From the NCBI GenBank assembly GCA_016618085.1, contig JABLTG010000023.1, positions 91,509 to 155,508 of the forward strand: a DNA stretch of 64,000 nt, written 5' to 3'. The notes beneath the pieces are model-generated. The model was not told the DNA's origin. It made no database searches and worked only from the letters and a program-made list of their open reading frames with translations. Shown in pieces: positions 1 through 10,293 of the stretch; position 1 is the first letter of the stretch, and each line of letters opens with the position of its first letter. The position numbers and the translations under genes are program-made. The DNA comes from Neovahlkampfia damariscottae (taxonomy: Eukaryota > Heterolobosea > Selenaionea > Neovahlkampfiida > Neovahlkampfiidae).

Positions 1-414
1 ACATCTTCATTCTTAGCGCCTGATTCATCATCAACTGTAATTCAACAAAATCAACAACAACAACAACAACCTCAATATAGACCATTGGATAGTTATCATT
101 CATCACCTCAAGGTTCATTTGGGAGTCAAGGAAGTCAAAAAGGATCATTTGGTCAACAAAATCAACAACCACAAAAAATATCAACACCTGAACCAGAACA
201 AAAATCTTTCATTCCTTCAGAGTATTTATCAACTGAATGGTATTTTGTTGATGCAAAAGCAAAACAACAAGGACCTTATTCATTTGCTCAGTTGAAGAAA
301 TTATTTAAAGATGGAGTTATTACTCAAAATACACACGTTTTTGGAGGTGATTTGTCTTCATGGACAAAAATTGTTACAAATCCGAAATTATTTGGAATAT
401 TCAAAATGGATTAA
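1..414 (+). CDS. GYF-like (GYF_2) domain protein, 5' truncated
   Basis: The frame is open from base 1 to the stop at 412-414, so this is the C-terminal part of a gene that begins upstream. The visible N-terminal part is Gln/Ser-rich with a run of CAA codons (about 43-70), likely disordered. The last 60 residues form a GYF_2-type module: EWYFVDAKAKQQGPYSF followed by LKKLFKDGVITQNT and a W near the end. That pattern (WYY-x-GPYS, L-x-x-L-x-x-G-x-I, W) is known from GYF/GYF_2 domains, which bind proline-rich or other protein partners. The role of the full protein cannot be inferred. The distal ATG-like start at 85 is a TTG codon inside the open frame and is not a start. Confidence 0.7.
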   Translation, partial: TSSFLAPDSSSTVIQQNQQQQQQPQYRPLDSYHSSPQGSFGSQGSQKGSFGQQNQQPQKISTPEPEQKSFIPSEYLSTEWYFVDAKAKQQGPYSFAQLKKLFKDGVITQNTHVFGGDLSSWTKIVTNPKLFGIFKMD

Positions 415-667
415 AAGTATTTTTTCTTTGACAACAAGATTTCATATTTTTAATAATTTCGATTTTTCAATGGAAACCAAGCAGATTCTTTGATCATTGG
501 TTGATTTTCAATAACAAGATGTTCCATGCTTTCATTCATATGTTCTTTTTTCAACCAAATTTGAATATTTTCGTATCCAATGATCAACAATCAATCCAAT
601 AAACTCAAAGAATCTGTTGAACAGACTGAAAAAAAAAGAATTCCAATCAAAAAAAAAATTATTTTCT

Positions 668-1351
668 TTAAATCAGTTGTCCAAATTCGAATGTTTTTTT
701 TCCTTTGAATCCTTTAAATCCAACGTACTGTACATCTATATTTGATTTTGAAATTGGATTTTTTGAACTGATCAATTCTAAAAGAAAAAAGTTAAAAGTT
801 TCAATTGTGTTACTTAAAAGAACATAGTCACCATATCTTGGAATTGGCAATTTAAAGACACCAACATTATTTTTTTTCAGTTCAAAAAAAATAGCAGGAT
901 CATTTTCATGTTCTGTCTCGCCTATTAAATCAAGAGCTCTTCTATATCTACTATATTTATCTTTTGTAAAATTATCAAATGTGACAGTTTTATCAATATC
1001 CAATTTATCATTTGAAACAAATAAAATACCAGATTCCAAAGGGCAAGTAAAGCTGAAAAAAAAAAAATCAAAAAAAAAAAAAAGTTTTACCCAATTTCAG
1101 GAGACTGGATGATGATATGGGTGATGATTACAGGTCCTTCATTTGATTTTAGCAGTATATTTATGTTTTCATTTTTAATTGTACAATAAACACTTGCATC
1201 TGGAGTGAGCTATAGATTTTGAATTAAAACTGAAATTATATTTTACAATATTCTCACATTTATATCCTTCTAACTCTGATCCATCAGTTGATACAATCGA
1301 AAAATCAAGAGTTTTTAATTCTCTGTTGAAGTCTTCTTTTGTTGGATTCAT
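668..1351 (-). CDS. Galactose-binding (F5/8-type)-like fold protein
   Basis: Three exons on the minus strand, with introns at 1210-1246 (37 nt) and 1053-1090 (38 nt), give 202 residues in a continuous frame. ATG at 1351-1349 is chosen because it opens the frame and lies 4 nt from a CCAAT box (ATTGG at 1356-1360 on the plus strand). Residues about 25-45 (ENILTPDASVYCTI) and the following hydrophobic strand (VIITHIIIQSPEIGF) resemble the start of a discoidin/F5/8-type jelly roll, and the C-terminus ends in VQYVGFKGFKG. This is a fold-level guess from pattern and not a firm family match. No signal peptide or membrane segment is visible. The gene diverges from the CCDC174-like gene across 49 nt. 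Confidence 0.6.
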
Positions 1352-1400
1352 ATTGATTGGATAAACAATTTTCCACCAATAAAAACACTATCAAAATTCA
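1352..1400. promoter_or_regulatory. 49-nt divergent promoter with two CCAAT elements
   Basis: Only 49 nt separate the ATG of the minus-strand gene (1351) from the ATG at 1401. The interval holds ATTGG at 1356-1360 (a CCAAT for the leftward gene) and CCAAT near 1374-1378 facing the rightward gene. Confidence 0.6.
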
Positions 1401-2054
1401 ATGTCTTTAGGTTGGTTAACAGAATCTTCAATTTTACCAAGAAAACAAAAAAACATAGAAGGCGTTTCTGCCAATACTATGGTTGATTTAAAAGCTTTAA
1501 TTTATGACAAACAATCACAAAACAAAAATAAATCCATTCTTGGAAATTTAAATGAAAAAAAAGTCCTTGGAGCAAAGAATAAAAATGTTGAACAAAGAAT
1601 ACAAAAAGATAAAGCAATCATGAGACAACAAGAACAACAAGATGTTGAAAAAAATCTCCGTAAAAAAGCAGTTTTATATGAAAAAATGTTAAAGGGTGAA
1701 TTAGAAGATACATTTGATGATTCACTCATTGATTTTGATAGAAAAGAAGAAATAAATGAGTATCAAACAACTGTTGATGAAGATTTTCTTATTGGAAATA
1801 AACAGATTTTTTCAAAAGATATGGAAAACGCAGAAACAAGAAAAGAATGGGAAAATAATATCATACAAGATAAAAGAAAAGAAATATTAAAAATTAAAAA
1901 ATCAAAAAGTGTTCAAGGTGTTACTAATACAACAGCCTCAGCAAGAGAAAAAGTTAAAGAGATTAGAAGAGAAAAAAAAAAGAAATTGAAAAAGAGGATA
2001 ATGAAGTTAAAGTTGAGGTCAAAAAAAAATGTTGAGCAGTTGGATTCTGATTAG
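1401..2054 (+). CDS. CCDC174-like coiled-coil nuclear protein
   Basis: Single-exon gene of 217 residues. The N-terminus reads GWLTESSILPRKQKNIEGVS, then MVDLKALIYDKQS, then a charged stretch ending in AVLYEKMLKGE and LIDFDRKEE. This order (GWLTES head in plant and protist members, VDLKA-x-L, YEKM-x-KG, then DF) is that of the CCDC174 family, an uncharacterised nuclear coiled-coil protein linked in animals to the exon junction complex. The C-terminal third is Lys/Arg/Glu-rich helix. At 217 residues it is shorter than animal CCDC174 (over 400). A splicing-related role would suit a genome full of tiny introns, but that is inference. Confidence 0.65.
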   Translation: MSLGWLTESSILPRKQKNIEGVSANTMVDLKALIYDKQSQNKNKSILGNLNEKKVLGAKNKNVEQRIQKDKAIMRQQEQQDVEKNLRKKAVLYEKMLKGELEDTFDDSLIDFDRKEEINEYQTTVDEDFLIGNKQIFSKDMENAETRKEWENNIIQDKRKEILKIKKSKSVQGVTNTTASAREKVKEIRREKKKKLKKRIMKLKLRSKKNVEQLDSD

Positions 2055-2159
2055 AAATAATGTACAAAAAAGTTTTAAAAATTTATAAATAAAAATTTTG
2101 GCTCTTAAGGTAGGAAATGTGATTAAATACAGTATGTACAAGTGAATTGTTTCTATTTT

Positions 2160-2498
2160 TCAATTATCTTCGTGGATGTCCTCAAAAAACAATTCTTCTT
2201 TTTCCAATTCTGATTTTTCAACATTCCAGTTCTCTGTAAGTGCTGAAAACAGAGAATCAAGTTTTATCGGTTTTGGAAGTGTTTTATTTGTTTGATTTAT
2301 AATTAACTTTGCAAATTCAATTTCTTGTAGTTCCTCTTTGTTCAATGAGTTTTCAAGATTTTGTTCCCTTTTGTCTTCTTGTGCTTTTTGTTCCAACAAG
2401 AGTTTTTTTCGAAGTTTCTTTTCTGTTCTATATTTTTTGTATTCTGTGAAAGAAGAATAGACCTTGGGCACATTAACGGCTTCAGTACTTTTCTCCAT
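2160..2498 (-). CDS. Small charged protein of unknown function
   Basis: A single-exon frame of 112 residues from ATG 2498 to the stop at 2160. A CCAAT box (ATTGG 2513-2517 on the plus strand) sits 15-19 nt upstream of the ATG, as for its neighbours, which supports a real gene. Residues 15-60 are a strongly basic and acidic helix (SFTEYKKYRTEKKLRKKLLL and on), and the C-terminus is acidic (EELFFEDIHEDN). I do not recognise the family. Its composition suggests a nuclear or ribosome-biogenesis accessory protein, without proof. It converges with the CCDC174-like gene, 105 nt apart. Confidence 0.5.
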   Translation of the reverse strand: MEKSTEAVNVPKVYSSFTEYKKYRTEKKLRKKLLLEQKAQEDKREQNLENSLNKEELQEIEFAKLIINQTNKTLPKPIKLDSLFSALTENWNVEKSELEKEELFFEDIHEDN

Positions 2499-2648
2499 CT
2501 CAAAAGAAGTTGATTGGTCAAAGGTCTGAGTCTTGAAAAGGTATTCAAAATGTCACTTCTTTTTTATTTTCAAAAATCCACAAATTATTCGTGAGTTATT
2601 TTTAGGATAAAAAACGTTTTAATTGGTTCAAAAAACAAAGTTGAAGAA

Positions 2649-4582
2649 ATGAGTTTGTATCAACTTGATCAAGAAGCAGATAATCTCTGCCCTCCAATAA
2701 ACAATAAAAAAAGTCCAAAAGAGTATTTTGTGATGGCTGCCAATTTTCTGAAAGCTGGTAAAAAAAAAAAAAAAAAATTAAAAAACAAATTTAGCCGGAG
2801 AAGCAAAAACAAAAAATAACTTTGAAAAAGCATACATCAATGTTAAAGCATATGTTATGTAATTCAATATCCAAAAAAAAACTAAAATTATGTTCAAAAT
2901 AGTTTAATAGAAGTGAGACTTTTTAGTCATCCAGATATTATGAAATCAAAATTCAAAGATGAATATTTTTGGAACAAAGTAAAATCATTATTTCTTAAAC
3001 ATAAAAAAAAAAGGGTAAATTACCAAAAATGAAAGAAGAACTTTCTGTATTTGCTTCAAAACTTGGTTTAAGTGGAGAAGAAGAAGTACCTGTTGTACAA
3101 AAGAAATCAGTTGTATTACCACCAAAGCCAAAGTTACCACCAACTCCAAATAGAAATTCAACTTCAAGTGGAAATGAAGTGAAATTACCACCAAAACCTA
3201 ATTTACCTCCTAAACCAAATGTTTCAAACCGATCCTCAAGTTTAATTTCACCTATTTCAAGTACAACAACTATCACACCTGTGAATAAAGTTGTGAAACC
3301 AACAAATTCAAATTTACCTCCAAAACCAAAACCTAATTTACCAGGAAGACCAAGTTCTGTCAATTCTTCGAATAATAACAGCACACCACCTTGGGTCAAA
3401 CAAACAACTACAAATAACAATTCAAAACCAAATTTACCTCCTCAAAGATCAGGTACACTTCCACCAAAACCAAAACCATTTGTTAATCGTGCAACAAAAC
3501 CAAAACATGATGAATTTGTTGATTTAGAATATACAGACATTAGTGATGAAATGACAGATCGAATGGTGAAACAACTTATAATGAATGAAGATGTTCAAGG
3601 TGAAATTGGAAACCAAATTTCTAAAATGGCTCAAAATGAAGAAATGCAAGAAAAATTTGCCAAAAAAATCCAAGAATATGCGCAAAATGATGAATACAAA
3701 GAAAAAATGGCTAATGCTTTGGCAAATTCAACAGATAATGAATTATTGAAAGTTATGGCACAAAACAAACAAGTTCAAGATGCTCTGGCACTGGGTGTTC
3801 AACAAACACTTGGTAATAAAGAATTACAAAAAGCTATTGGAAATAGAGTTGCATTAGCTGCTCAAGATAAGGAAACACAAAAATTTATCGCAGAGAATTC
3901 AATGAAGTATGGAAAAGTTGTTGGTGATAAAGCATTGGATTGGGCAAAAGAAGAAGAGAATCAAGAAAAAATGAAACAAGCAGGAATGTATGTTGGAAAT
4001 AAAGCAATGGATTGGGCAAAAGAAGAAGAAAATCAAAAGAAAATGAAAGATGCAGGAATGTATGTTGGAAAAAAGAGTTATGAATGGGCACAAAAAGAAG
4101 AAAATCAAGAAAAAATAAAAGAAGCAGGAATGTATGTTGGAAAGAAAACTTATGACTGGGCTCAAGAAGAAGAAAATCAAAAAAAGATGAAAGAAGCAGG
4201 AATGTATGTTGGAAATAAAACATTGGAAGGAGGTAAATATGTAGGTAACAAAACAAAAGAATGGGTGTCTGATGAAGAAAATCAAAAAAAGATGAAAGAA
4301 GCAGGAATGTATGTTGGAAAGAAAACAGTGGAAGGAGGAAAAGTTGTTGGACACAAAGCATATGAAGTTGTTTCTAATGAAGAAAATCAAAAGAAAGCAA
4401 AAGAAGCAACTGCTTATGTTGGACATAAAACAGTGGAAGGAGGTAAATATGTAGGTAACAAAACAAAAGAATGGGTTTCCAATGAAGAAAATCAAAAGAA
4501 AGTAAAAGATACTTCTGCTGCAATTGGAAAATTTGGTTTTGCTGCAACCAAAAAAGCGTTTGAAGCATTGTCAAAAAAATAA
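2649..4582 (+). CDS. USP8/AMSH-dimer-like head, proline-rich linker, repeat tail
   Basis: Four exons; introns 2758-2794, 2859-2902 and 2979-3013 restore one frame of 605 residues from ATG 2649. Residues about 1-100 (SPKEYFVMAANFLKAAGEAK, then NNFEKAYINVKAYVILIEVR) resemble the helical USP8 dimerisation/MIT-like region of endosomal deubiquitinases. Residues about 115-245 are Pro/Lys-rich with many PPKP and PPKPNLPPKP motifs, typical SH3 ligands. From about 265 on the chain is helical, and the last 200 residues are a 24-residue repeat with AGMYVGNK and EEENQKKMKE in each copy. No protease domain is present. I infer a cytoskeletal or endosomal adaptor. The stop lies 1 nt from the stop of the convergent neighbour. 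Confidence 0.7.
3922..4525 (+). repeat. Coding repeat, 72-nt units (24 residues), about 7 copies
   Basis: Successive copies of the pattern AGMYVGKKxYxWAxEEENQK-KMKE. The first four units are 24 residues long. The last three carry an additional 11-residue segment (EGGKYVGNKTK-like), making 35. The 24/35 difference of 11 residues is the period of amphipathic 11-mer helices seen in LEA, perilipin and apolipoprotein-type proteins. Confidence 0.8.
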
Positions 4583-4583
4583 T

Positions 4584-7458
4584 TTATTTGGAATTTCTTT
4601 CTATCCAATTTTTGAATTTTGGAAAAATAAAAAAATTTTTTAAATCATCTTGATCCAAATTTAGTAAAGGAATGATGGTTTTGTAATCGTTTTCAAAGCT
4701 AAAATTGATTAATATTTCTTTCATTTTTGGTGAAGAAATGATGAAATTTTTCATTTTTTTCTTTGAAATTTCTTGTAAGAGTGTTTGTTCATTTTTAGGA
4801 AAGATGGTGGGCATATGTGAAAATTTGAATATACATTTGACTAAATTTTCATTTGAATGTTCTGTTATTTCATCAATGGTTTTGAAAAACCAAGTTGATT
4901 GAGAATCTATGTTTCTTGAAATCTGCATGATTGTGTCAAAATACTCCCCAGGTATCCTATTGAAATATATTAATGAAAATATTATAATTACTCTAACAGT
5001 GGATATTTCTTTTTTATTTCATAATAAATCAGAAAATTCTCGATCATGAATTTTTCAAAATTCATCAAATATTCATCATGAAGAAAAACTTTTGTGATAA
5101 TTTGATACAAATTTTTGTTCTCAATATTGGATTTTCTGTTAATAAAATCAGAGAAATACCACATGAATTGTCTATATTTCAAAATTGAATCTTTGTCAGA
5201 CTTCTGTAATATTTTTCTACACCAAATTTGAGTTTTTTCATTTGAAACCAACGACAAAAATATTAATTTTTCCTTTAATTTTTTTGGAATAATAAAATGT
5301 TTTTGATTTAAAATGTGAGATAAGTTTTCATCAAATGGTTCAATTGAATTACAAATCTTCTCATCAAAAACTAATTCCCAGTCAATTCTTTCTTCAAATG
5401 AACAAATAAGATTTGTAAAAAACAAAGAATTTGTTTGCATTATCAAAATTTTTTTGTAAACTTCCAAAATTGGTTCGATTTTGAAAAAGTGTGAAAATTT
5501 GGAAAAAACAATCTTCAAGAATCTTAAAATTGAATGTTTCTTGGATTCTTCATTTTCATTCAATAAAGCTCCCAATAATAATTTTGTCAAGTATTGAACA
5601 TCAACTAATTTTCCACTTTGCAAAAACGTGGATAATTCCAATTCTAATTCTTGTTGTGAATCTGAATTGATTGATTTTAATTTTTGAACAAATGTGTTTG
5701 ATATCTTTTCAAAATTAAAGAATTTATCAAATTTTTGGATTGTATAATGAGATCGTAATTCATTAAAGAACCTGATCACAATAGGTATTTTTTGTTGCTC
5801 ATCTTGCAATATTTTTGGAATGTATTGATAAATAAGGTTATTGAGATATACATATAATTTTGAACCATCTTTTAAATCATATTTCTTCAAAATTCCAACT
5901 ACATTCTCCCATTTTTTATTGTTGAAGATTTCCAATAAATTTTGTTGATCTAATTCGAAGTCTGAAACATTCGTTACTTGGATTAACCTCTTTTTTATAA
6001 CATGAATTAGTCTCTATTATTTTTAATTTCAATTTTTTTTACCCTTATTGATTCATTTTCAATGTCAGAAATCTTGATTTGTGAAAAAAATGGTAAGACA
6101 TGTTTGTGCAAAAATTTCAAAGATTCAGAAAAAATTCTCATTTTGATTGTGTTCAACAATCCATAATTCATTGAAAAATTATTTTGAGATAAAAGATTTT
6201 TCATGAAGCTTCCAAAATCAAATCTTGAAAAAGTTAATCAAACAATTTGAAAGAATACTCTTTTTTTAGTGACAAAAACTGAACCACATTCAATGATATA
6301 TTAAACATCCTCAATAAACACATATGTTTAATCACTATTTCCAAATTTCCAAATTTGGAAACAATTTGAGTGAAAGTAGTCATTGCTTTCATACCGATTT
6401 CCTAAATAATTGAATCATTGTAAATTTTACTTCGTTAAGGAAAACAAAACTTTTTTGGTGATGTGAAATCTTATTAAATATTAGTATTGCAGATGATATG
6501 AATAATTGGTTCGTCTTTTCTTTGTAGTTTTTTGAAACAAAATCCAAGTAATATTTGAATGAGACCGCAGCCTCTTTTTCGAATCTGATATCAGTCAAAT
6601 GAGCAAAACATAAATGATAAAATGTTAAAGATGCTAATTCCTTGAATATTTAAGTAAATTTTTAATTCTCACCAACAAAGTCTCAAAATGTTGTGGGAAT
6701 ACAGTTTGAGGAATTCGTTTGGATAATGACAAAATTATTGGAATTTCCAGATCAAAAATAAATTTCCTGAATAATTTGAGTTCTAAATTAGAATTTAAAA
6801 TAATTAAATCCCATAAATCTTCTATAGATGAATCTAAAACACCATTGGTATTAATAAATCTACTTGAATAGTCTATTAAACAACTAACATCTTTGTATTT
6901 GGTTTCTGAGAAATAATCATCATTTTTTAAAAAATTATTCCATGAATTATCCATTTCTAAAACATTTTTCGTTATGGATTTTAATTTATCAAGTGAAGAA
7001 AAATTTTCAAAATTTTCACACAAACTATTTCCAATCTTTGAATTGTATTTTTCTTTATTATTCATGCTATATATCAATTCTGAAACATGAACAAACAAGA
7101 AATCTTTTTCATTCAAAATTTTTGTACTCAAAGTGAAAAAATTAATATCAAAAATTTCTTTCAAAATATTTTCAATTTCTGGAACAATTTCACGAATATG
7201 ATATAAAAGCGTTTGAATTTGTGTTTTTGTTTCTGAAAATGTTGTGATTATTAAAAAATACTTCCAAATTTTCTTGTGAACTATTTGTTGAGTTTTTATT
7301 TTTTCAATGAAAAATTGTTTGAAACTCCTGATGAATATTGGATACTTTTTAATTATTATATACAAATTATTCAATATTTTATCAGTTTCTCTTTCAGTTT
7401 TATTTTCTTCAAAAAGTTCGAAAGACAATAACTTCACTTGGAGGGATAATTCATTCAT
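4584..7458 (-). CDS. Large all-helical protein of unknown function
   Basis: Six exons on the minus strand, introns 6641-6672, 6402-6430, 6224-6258, 6014-6042 and 4957-4991 (29-35 nt), give 904 residues. ATG 7458 is preceded by CCAAT only 3 nt upstream (ATTGG 7462-7466, plus strand), implying a very short leader. The protein is rich in Leu, Ile, Phe, Lys and Asn and reads as stacked amphipathic helices, as in HEAT/ARM scaffolds. I see no catalytic motif, membrane segment or zinc site. I do not recognise the family; a nuclear or vesicle-scaffold HEAT protein is possible. Its 3' end nearly abuts the repeat-protein gene, and it diverges from the phosphatase gene over 111 nt. Confidence 0.7.
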
Positions 7459-7569
7459 TTCATTGGATAATTCAACACAGAAAAAAACAAGTTATAAAAT
7501 TAGAGAAATAAAAAGAAAAAAAAGAATAAATTATTTTGAATTTGACTATCCAATCAAATTGAACAGGTG

Positions 7570-8874
7570 ATGAAGTTAGTTTTGTTGTTGGTTTTAAGTG
7601 AGAATAATTAATTAACAAATAGGTTTTATTTTTCACATTTGCAGTAAAAATAATACACCTGAACAAGTTAGAATCTCCTTGACAGGTTTGAAGCCATCAC
7701 AATACTCAATTATGTGGCAATCGAATGATACAAGAATTAACTCACCTTCAATCATACAATGGGGTTATTCATCAAAGAAATTGGAATATCAACAATATGG
7801 AAATAAGAAAATATATACTGCTTGCACAGTATACAAGTCAGTTGCTCATGAAGTGCTTATTTCAACAGAAAAAAACAAATTTGTTTATTATCGTCTTTCC
7901 AATGATGAAAATGGTCCATGGACTGAAATATTTCACTTTAAAAGTCAAAAAGAAGGTTCTTTTAAATTTATTTCTTTTGGTGATTCTGACACAAGAACCA
8001 CAAATGGAAAGAAAATTATATCAAATTTGAACAAGATAAAATATGGCTATGATTTAATAATACATGCTGGTGATTATGCATATGATACACCATCCATGCA
8101 ATATCGTTGGGATGACTGGGGAAATAGTTTTCATAACATAACGAGTTCAATGTATGACAAATTGTTTTTAACTTTGAGAAAAGTCCTTACATGTATTCAG
8201 TTGGAAATCATGAACAACATTGTGATTCTAAATTTGAAAATTACAATGAGAGATTCAGTAAAGTTCCTGGAAAATTATCAGGTGGTGGAAATTATTATTA
8301 CTCCTTTGTAAGAAATTTCTTCATTCATTTTTCAGGATTATTCATATGCTCATTTCATAATGTTGGCTCCATATGAAATATTAATGAACTATACTAGAGG
8401 TTCAGTGCAATACAAGTGGTTAGAAAAAGATTTAAAAACTGTCAATAGAAGCAAAACACGTTGGATTATTGTCACCTATCATTTTCCCGCGTACAGTTCA
8501 AATGCAAGATATAGTGAAAATATTAAGCTAAGAAGGTCATTGGAACCGTTATTTTATGAATATGGTGTCGATTTGATTATTAATGGTCATGTTCATTCTT
8601 ATGAAAGAAGTTGTTCTGTTTTCAATGATAAATGTGATGACAAAGCACCTGTAAGAATTTTTACTTTAAATTTTAGATGCACATCATTTTAGGTACCGCT
8701 GGGAGAGTTTTGTATGATACTTGGAGATTGAAACCTATTTGGTCAGCTCATCGAGAAGGAAGTCATGGAATTGGACTTTTTGATGTAGAAGCAACCACTT
8801 TGAAGTTCCAATACATCAGAATGAATGGAACTGTAGGCGATAGCGCTATTTTGAAAAAGAAGGGAATAAATTAG
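7570..8874 (+). CDS. Purple acid phosphatase (metallophosphoesterase)
   Basis: Five exons, introns 7598-7622 (25 nt), 8152-8183, 8308-8335 (28) and 8651-8676 (26), give 397 residues. The N-terminus MKLVLLLVLSFIFHIC is a good signal peptide, so the enzyme is probably secreted or lysosomal. All five PAP metal-binding blocks are present in order: FGDSDT, AGDYAYD, SVGNHE, YHFPAYS and GHVHSYER. The family hydrolyses phosphomonoesters at acid pH with a di-iron or mixed-metal centre. An N-terminal fibronectin-like domain (LTGLKPSQYSIMWQS) precedes the catalytic domain as in plant-type PAPs. The apparent frameshift before SVGNHE is an intron, giving SSIPYMYSVGNHE. The first intron has two candidate acceptors; only the 25-nt choice keeps frame. 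Confidence 0.9.
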
Positions 8875-8897
8875 CTTCAAATATATAATTATTAAGT

Positions 8898-10160
8898 TTA
8901 TTTCTTTCGGTATTTCTGTAAGAGGCTTGATGCAATGTTTGACAAAAAATCTTTGTGAGAAAGAGGCGATTTGTTTGTATTTCTGTAAATCAAAAATGCA
9001 TTTGTTAGAATCATTTGTAAATAAACATCAGTCAAGGTACCTTCAACAGTTGCATGTCTATGAGGATTCAAGTATATAGTGTATAATGCTTGGAAATTTT
9101 CTGCTTTTTTCTTGTGGGTGTCATAAAAATTTGCAACTTTTGTCGCTTGCTCTTCAGTTGTATCCTTGGAATCTTGAATCTTGAAAGCATTTGTGATGAT
9201 TGACTTTATTCTTAGTTGTATTACAGACATAGTTATCAAATTGAACAGCAGTTGTTCCTATCACGAGATTTTGATCAAGTAGTTTTGAAAAATCCCTTTG
9301 AAAGAACTTGCTGAAGCAGAAATCAAGAACAAAAAATTATTGTTCAATAACCAATCAATCATTTTTGAACAAAAGTGGGTATCAGCAATGACAAGAGTCT
9401 TTTTTTGACGTTGAACTTTTGAAAGTAAATTTTGACAAAGTTGACTGGAGGTTTCTTCTCCCTTTTCAGAATAATGAGCATCTGACAACTTATAGCAATA
9501 AAAGTTCATAAAGTTCAAGAAACATGTTCAATTGCCCACCATTCTCGTTTTTCTTTGTTTGTAATGCTTGGAATTTTTCATAATATGAAGCAATCTTTAA
9601 ATTATCAACTGAATTTGAGTTAATGAAATATTTCCTTTACTTATGGCTGCAGTTCCAAGCTCTGCACAACTCTGAAAGCTCTCATTCATCAGTTCGATAA
9701 TATTCACCCCAACTTTGATTTTTGAATGAATTTCTAACCACTTTCTCGAGGCAGTGCTTTTGATTTTTCTGGGTACTCAAACATATAATTATCTGTACGC
9801 CATAGATCCTTCATTTCTGACAATTTGAAAATTCCAAAAATTATCGAACCAGCAACATACTTCATCAAATGTTTCTTTTTAAAGTCAACTGATTAAAAAA
9901 ATACATAACACTTACAGGAGATATCAGGTTTTGATTCATCCAAAATGATTTATAATTTTTTGAGTCAAAAGTTTTTCAACAAACTGAAGAGGAAATGCAA
10001 ATCAATCAAATCCTATAAATTTCTCTTTTGCCTTATGAGTGAGTTTTTCAGTAACTTTTGGAGAAGGAATAAAAATCCCACCAATTTCTTCAAAATATTT
10101 TTTCACATCAACCACAGAACTTTTTTGGTTCGTTTTTTTCTTTTTTTCTATTTTTGCAGG
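8898..10160 (-). pseudogene. Decayed piggyBac-type transposase
   Basis: Minus-strand fragments in several frames line up with piggyBac (DDE_Tnp_1_7) transposases. The N-terminal part lies near 9730-9850: IFGIFKLSEMKDLWRTDN followed by ALPRE and WLEIHSKI, matching the known pattern G-I-x-x-LP-x-x-x-DYW ... MSRxRF. The middle (9261-9518) has LVIADTHFCSKMIDWLL, matching the strand with a catalytic Asp (D-NFFTS in the family). The end (8898-9239) has LTDVYLQMILTNAFLIY, matching the terminal helix VNAxIxY. Stops and frame changes interrupt it, for example near 10020, 9890 and 9520. I see no clear terminal inverted repeats or paired TTAA target sites, so element ends are unknown. Confidence 0.7.
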
Positions 10161-10293
10161 TGCCTCAACTAAAATCTAAAAGGTTAATTGAAACAAAAGT
10201 ACTCTCTCAAATGGTTTATTTTTTTTCATGGCACTTTGTTTTTTTATTGGATGAAAAAGATGATTCGTGAAATATGAAATTCATAATGATGGT

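Noticed and set aside
2979-3013. Homopolymer error before the ATG at 3029
   Set aside because: A 35-nt intron connects the upstream helical exons to GKLPKMKEEL in frame.
3885-4574. Long Phe/Leu/Ser-rich minus-strand frames
   Set aside because: They are antisense shadows of the 72-nt coding repeat.
6224-6258. A 20-nt intron (minus strand, gtttgatt...caag)
   Set aside because: An alternative 35-nt intron with the canonical donor gtattc uses the same acceptor and also keeps the frame.
8152-8183. Apparent one-base frameshift (T homopolymer) in the purple acid phosphatase
   Set aside because: A 32-nt intron (gtatga...aaaag) removes the T run and joins SSI to PYMYSVGNHE exactly in frame.
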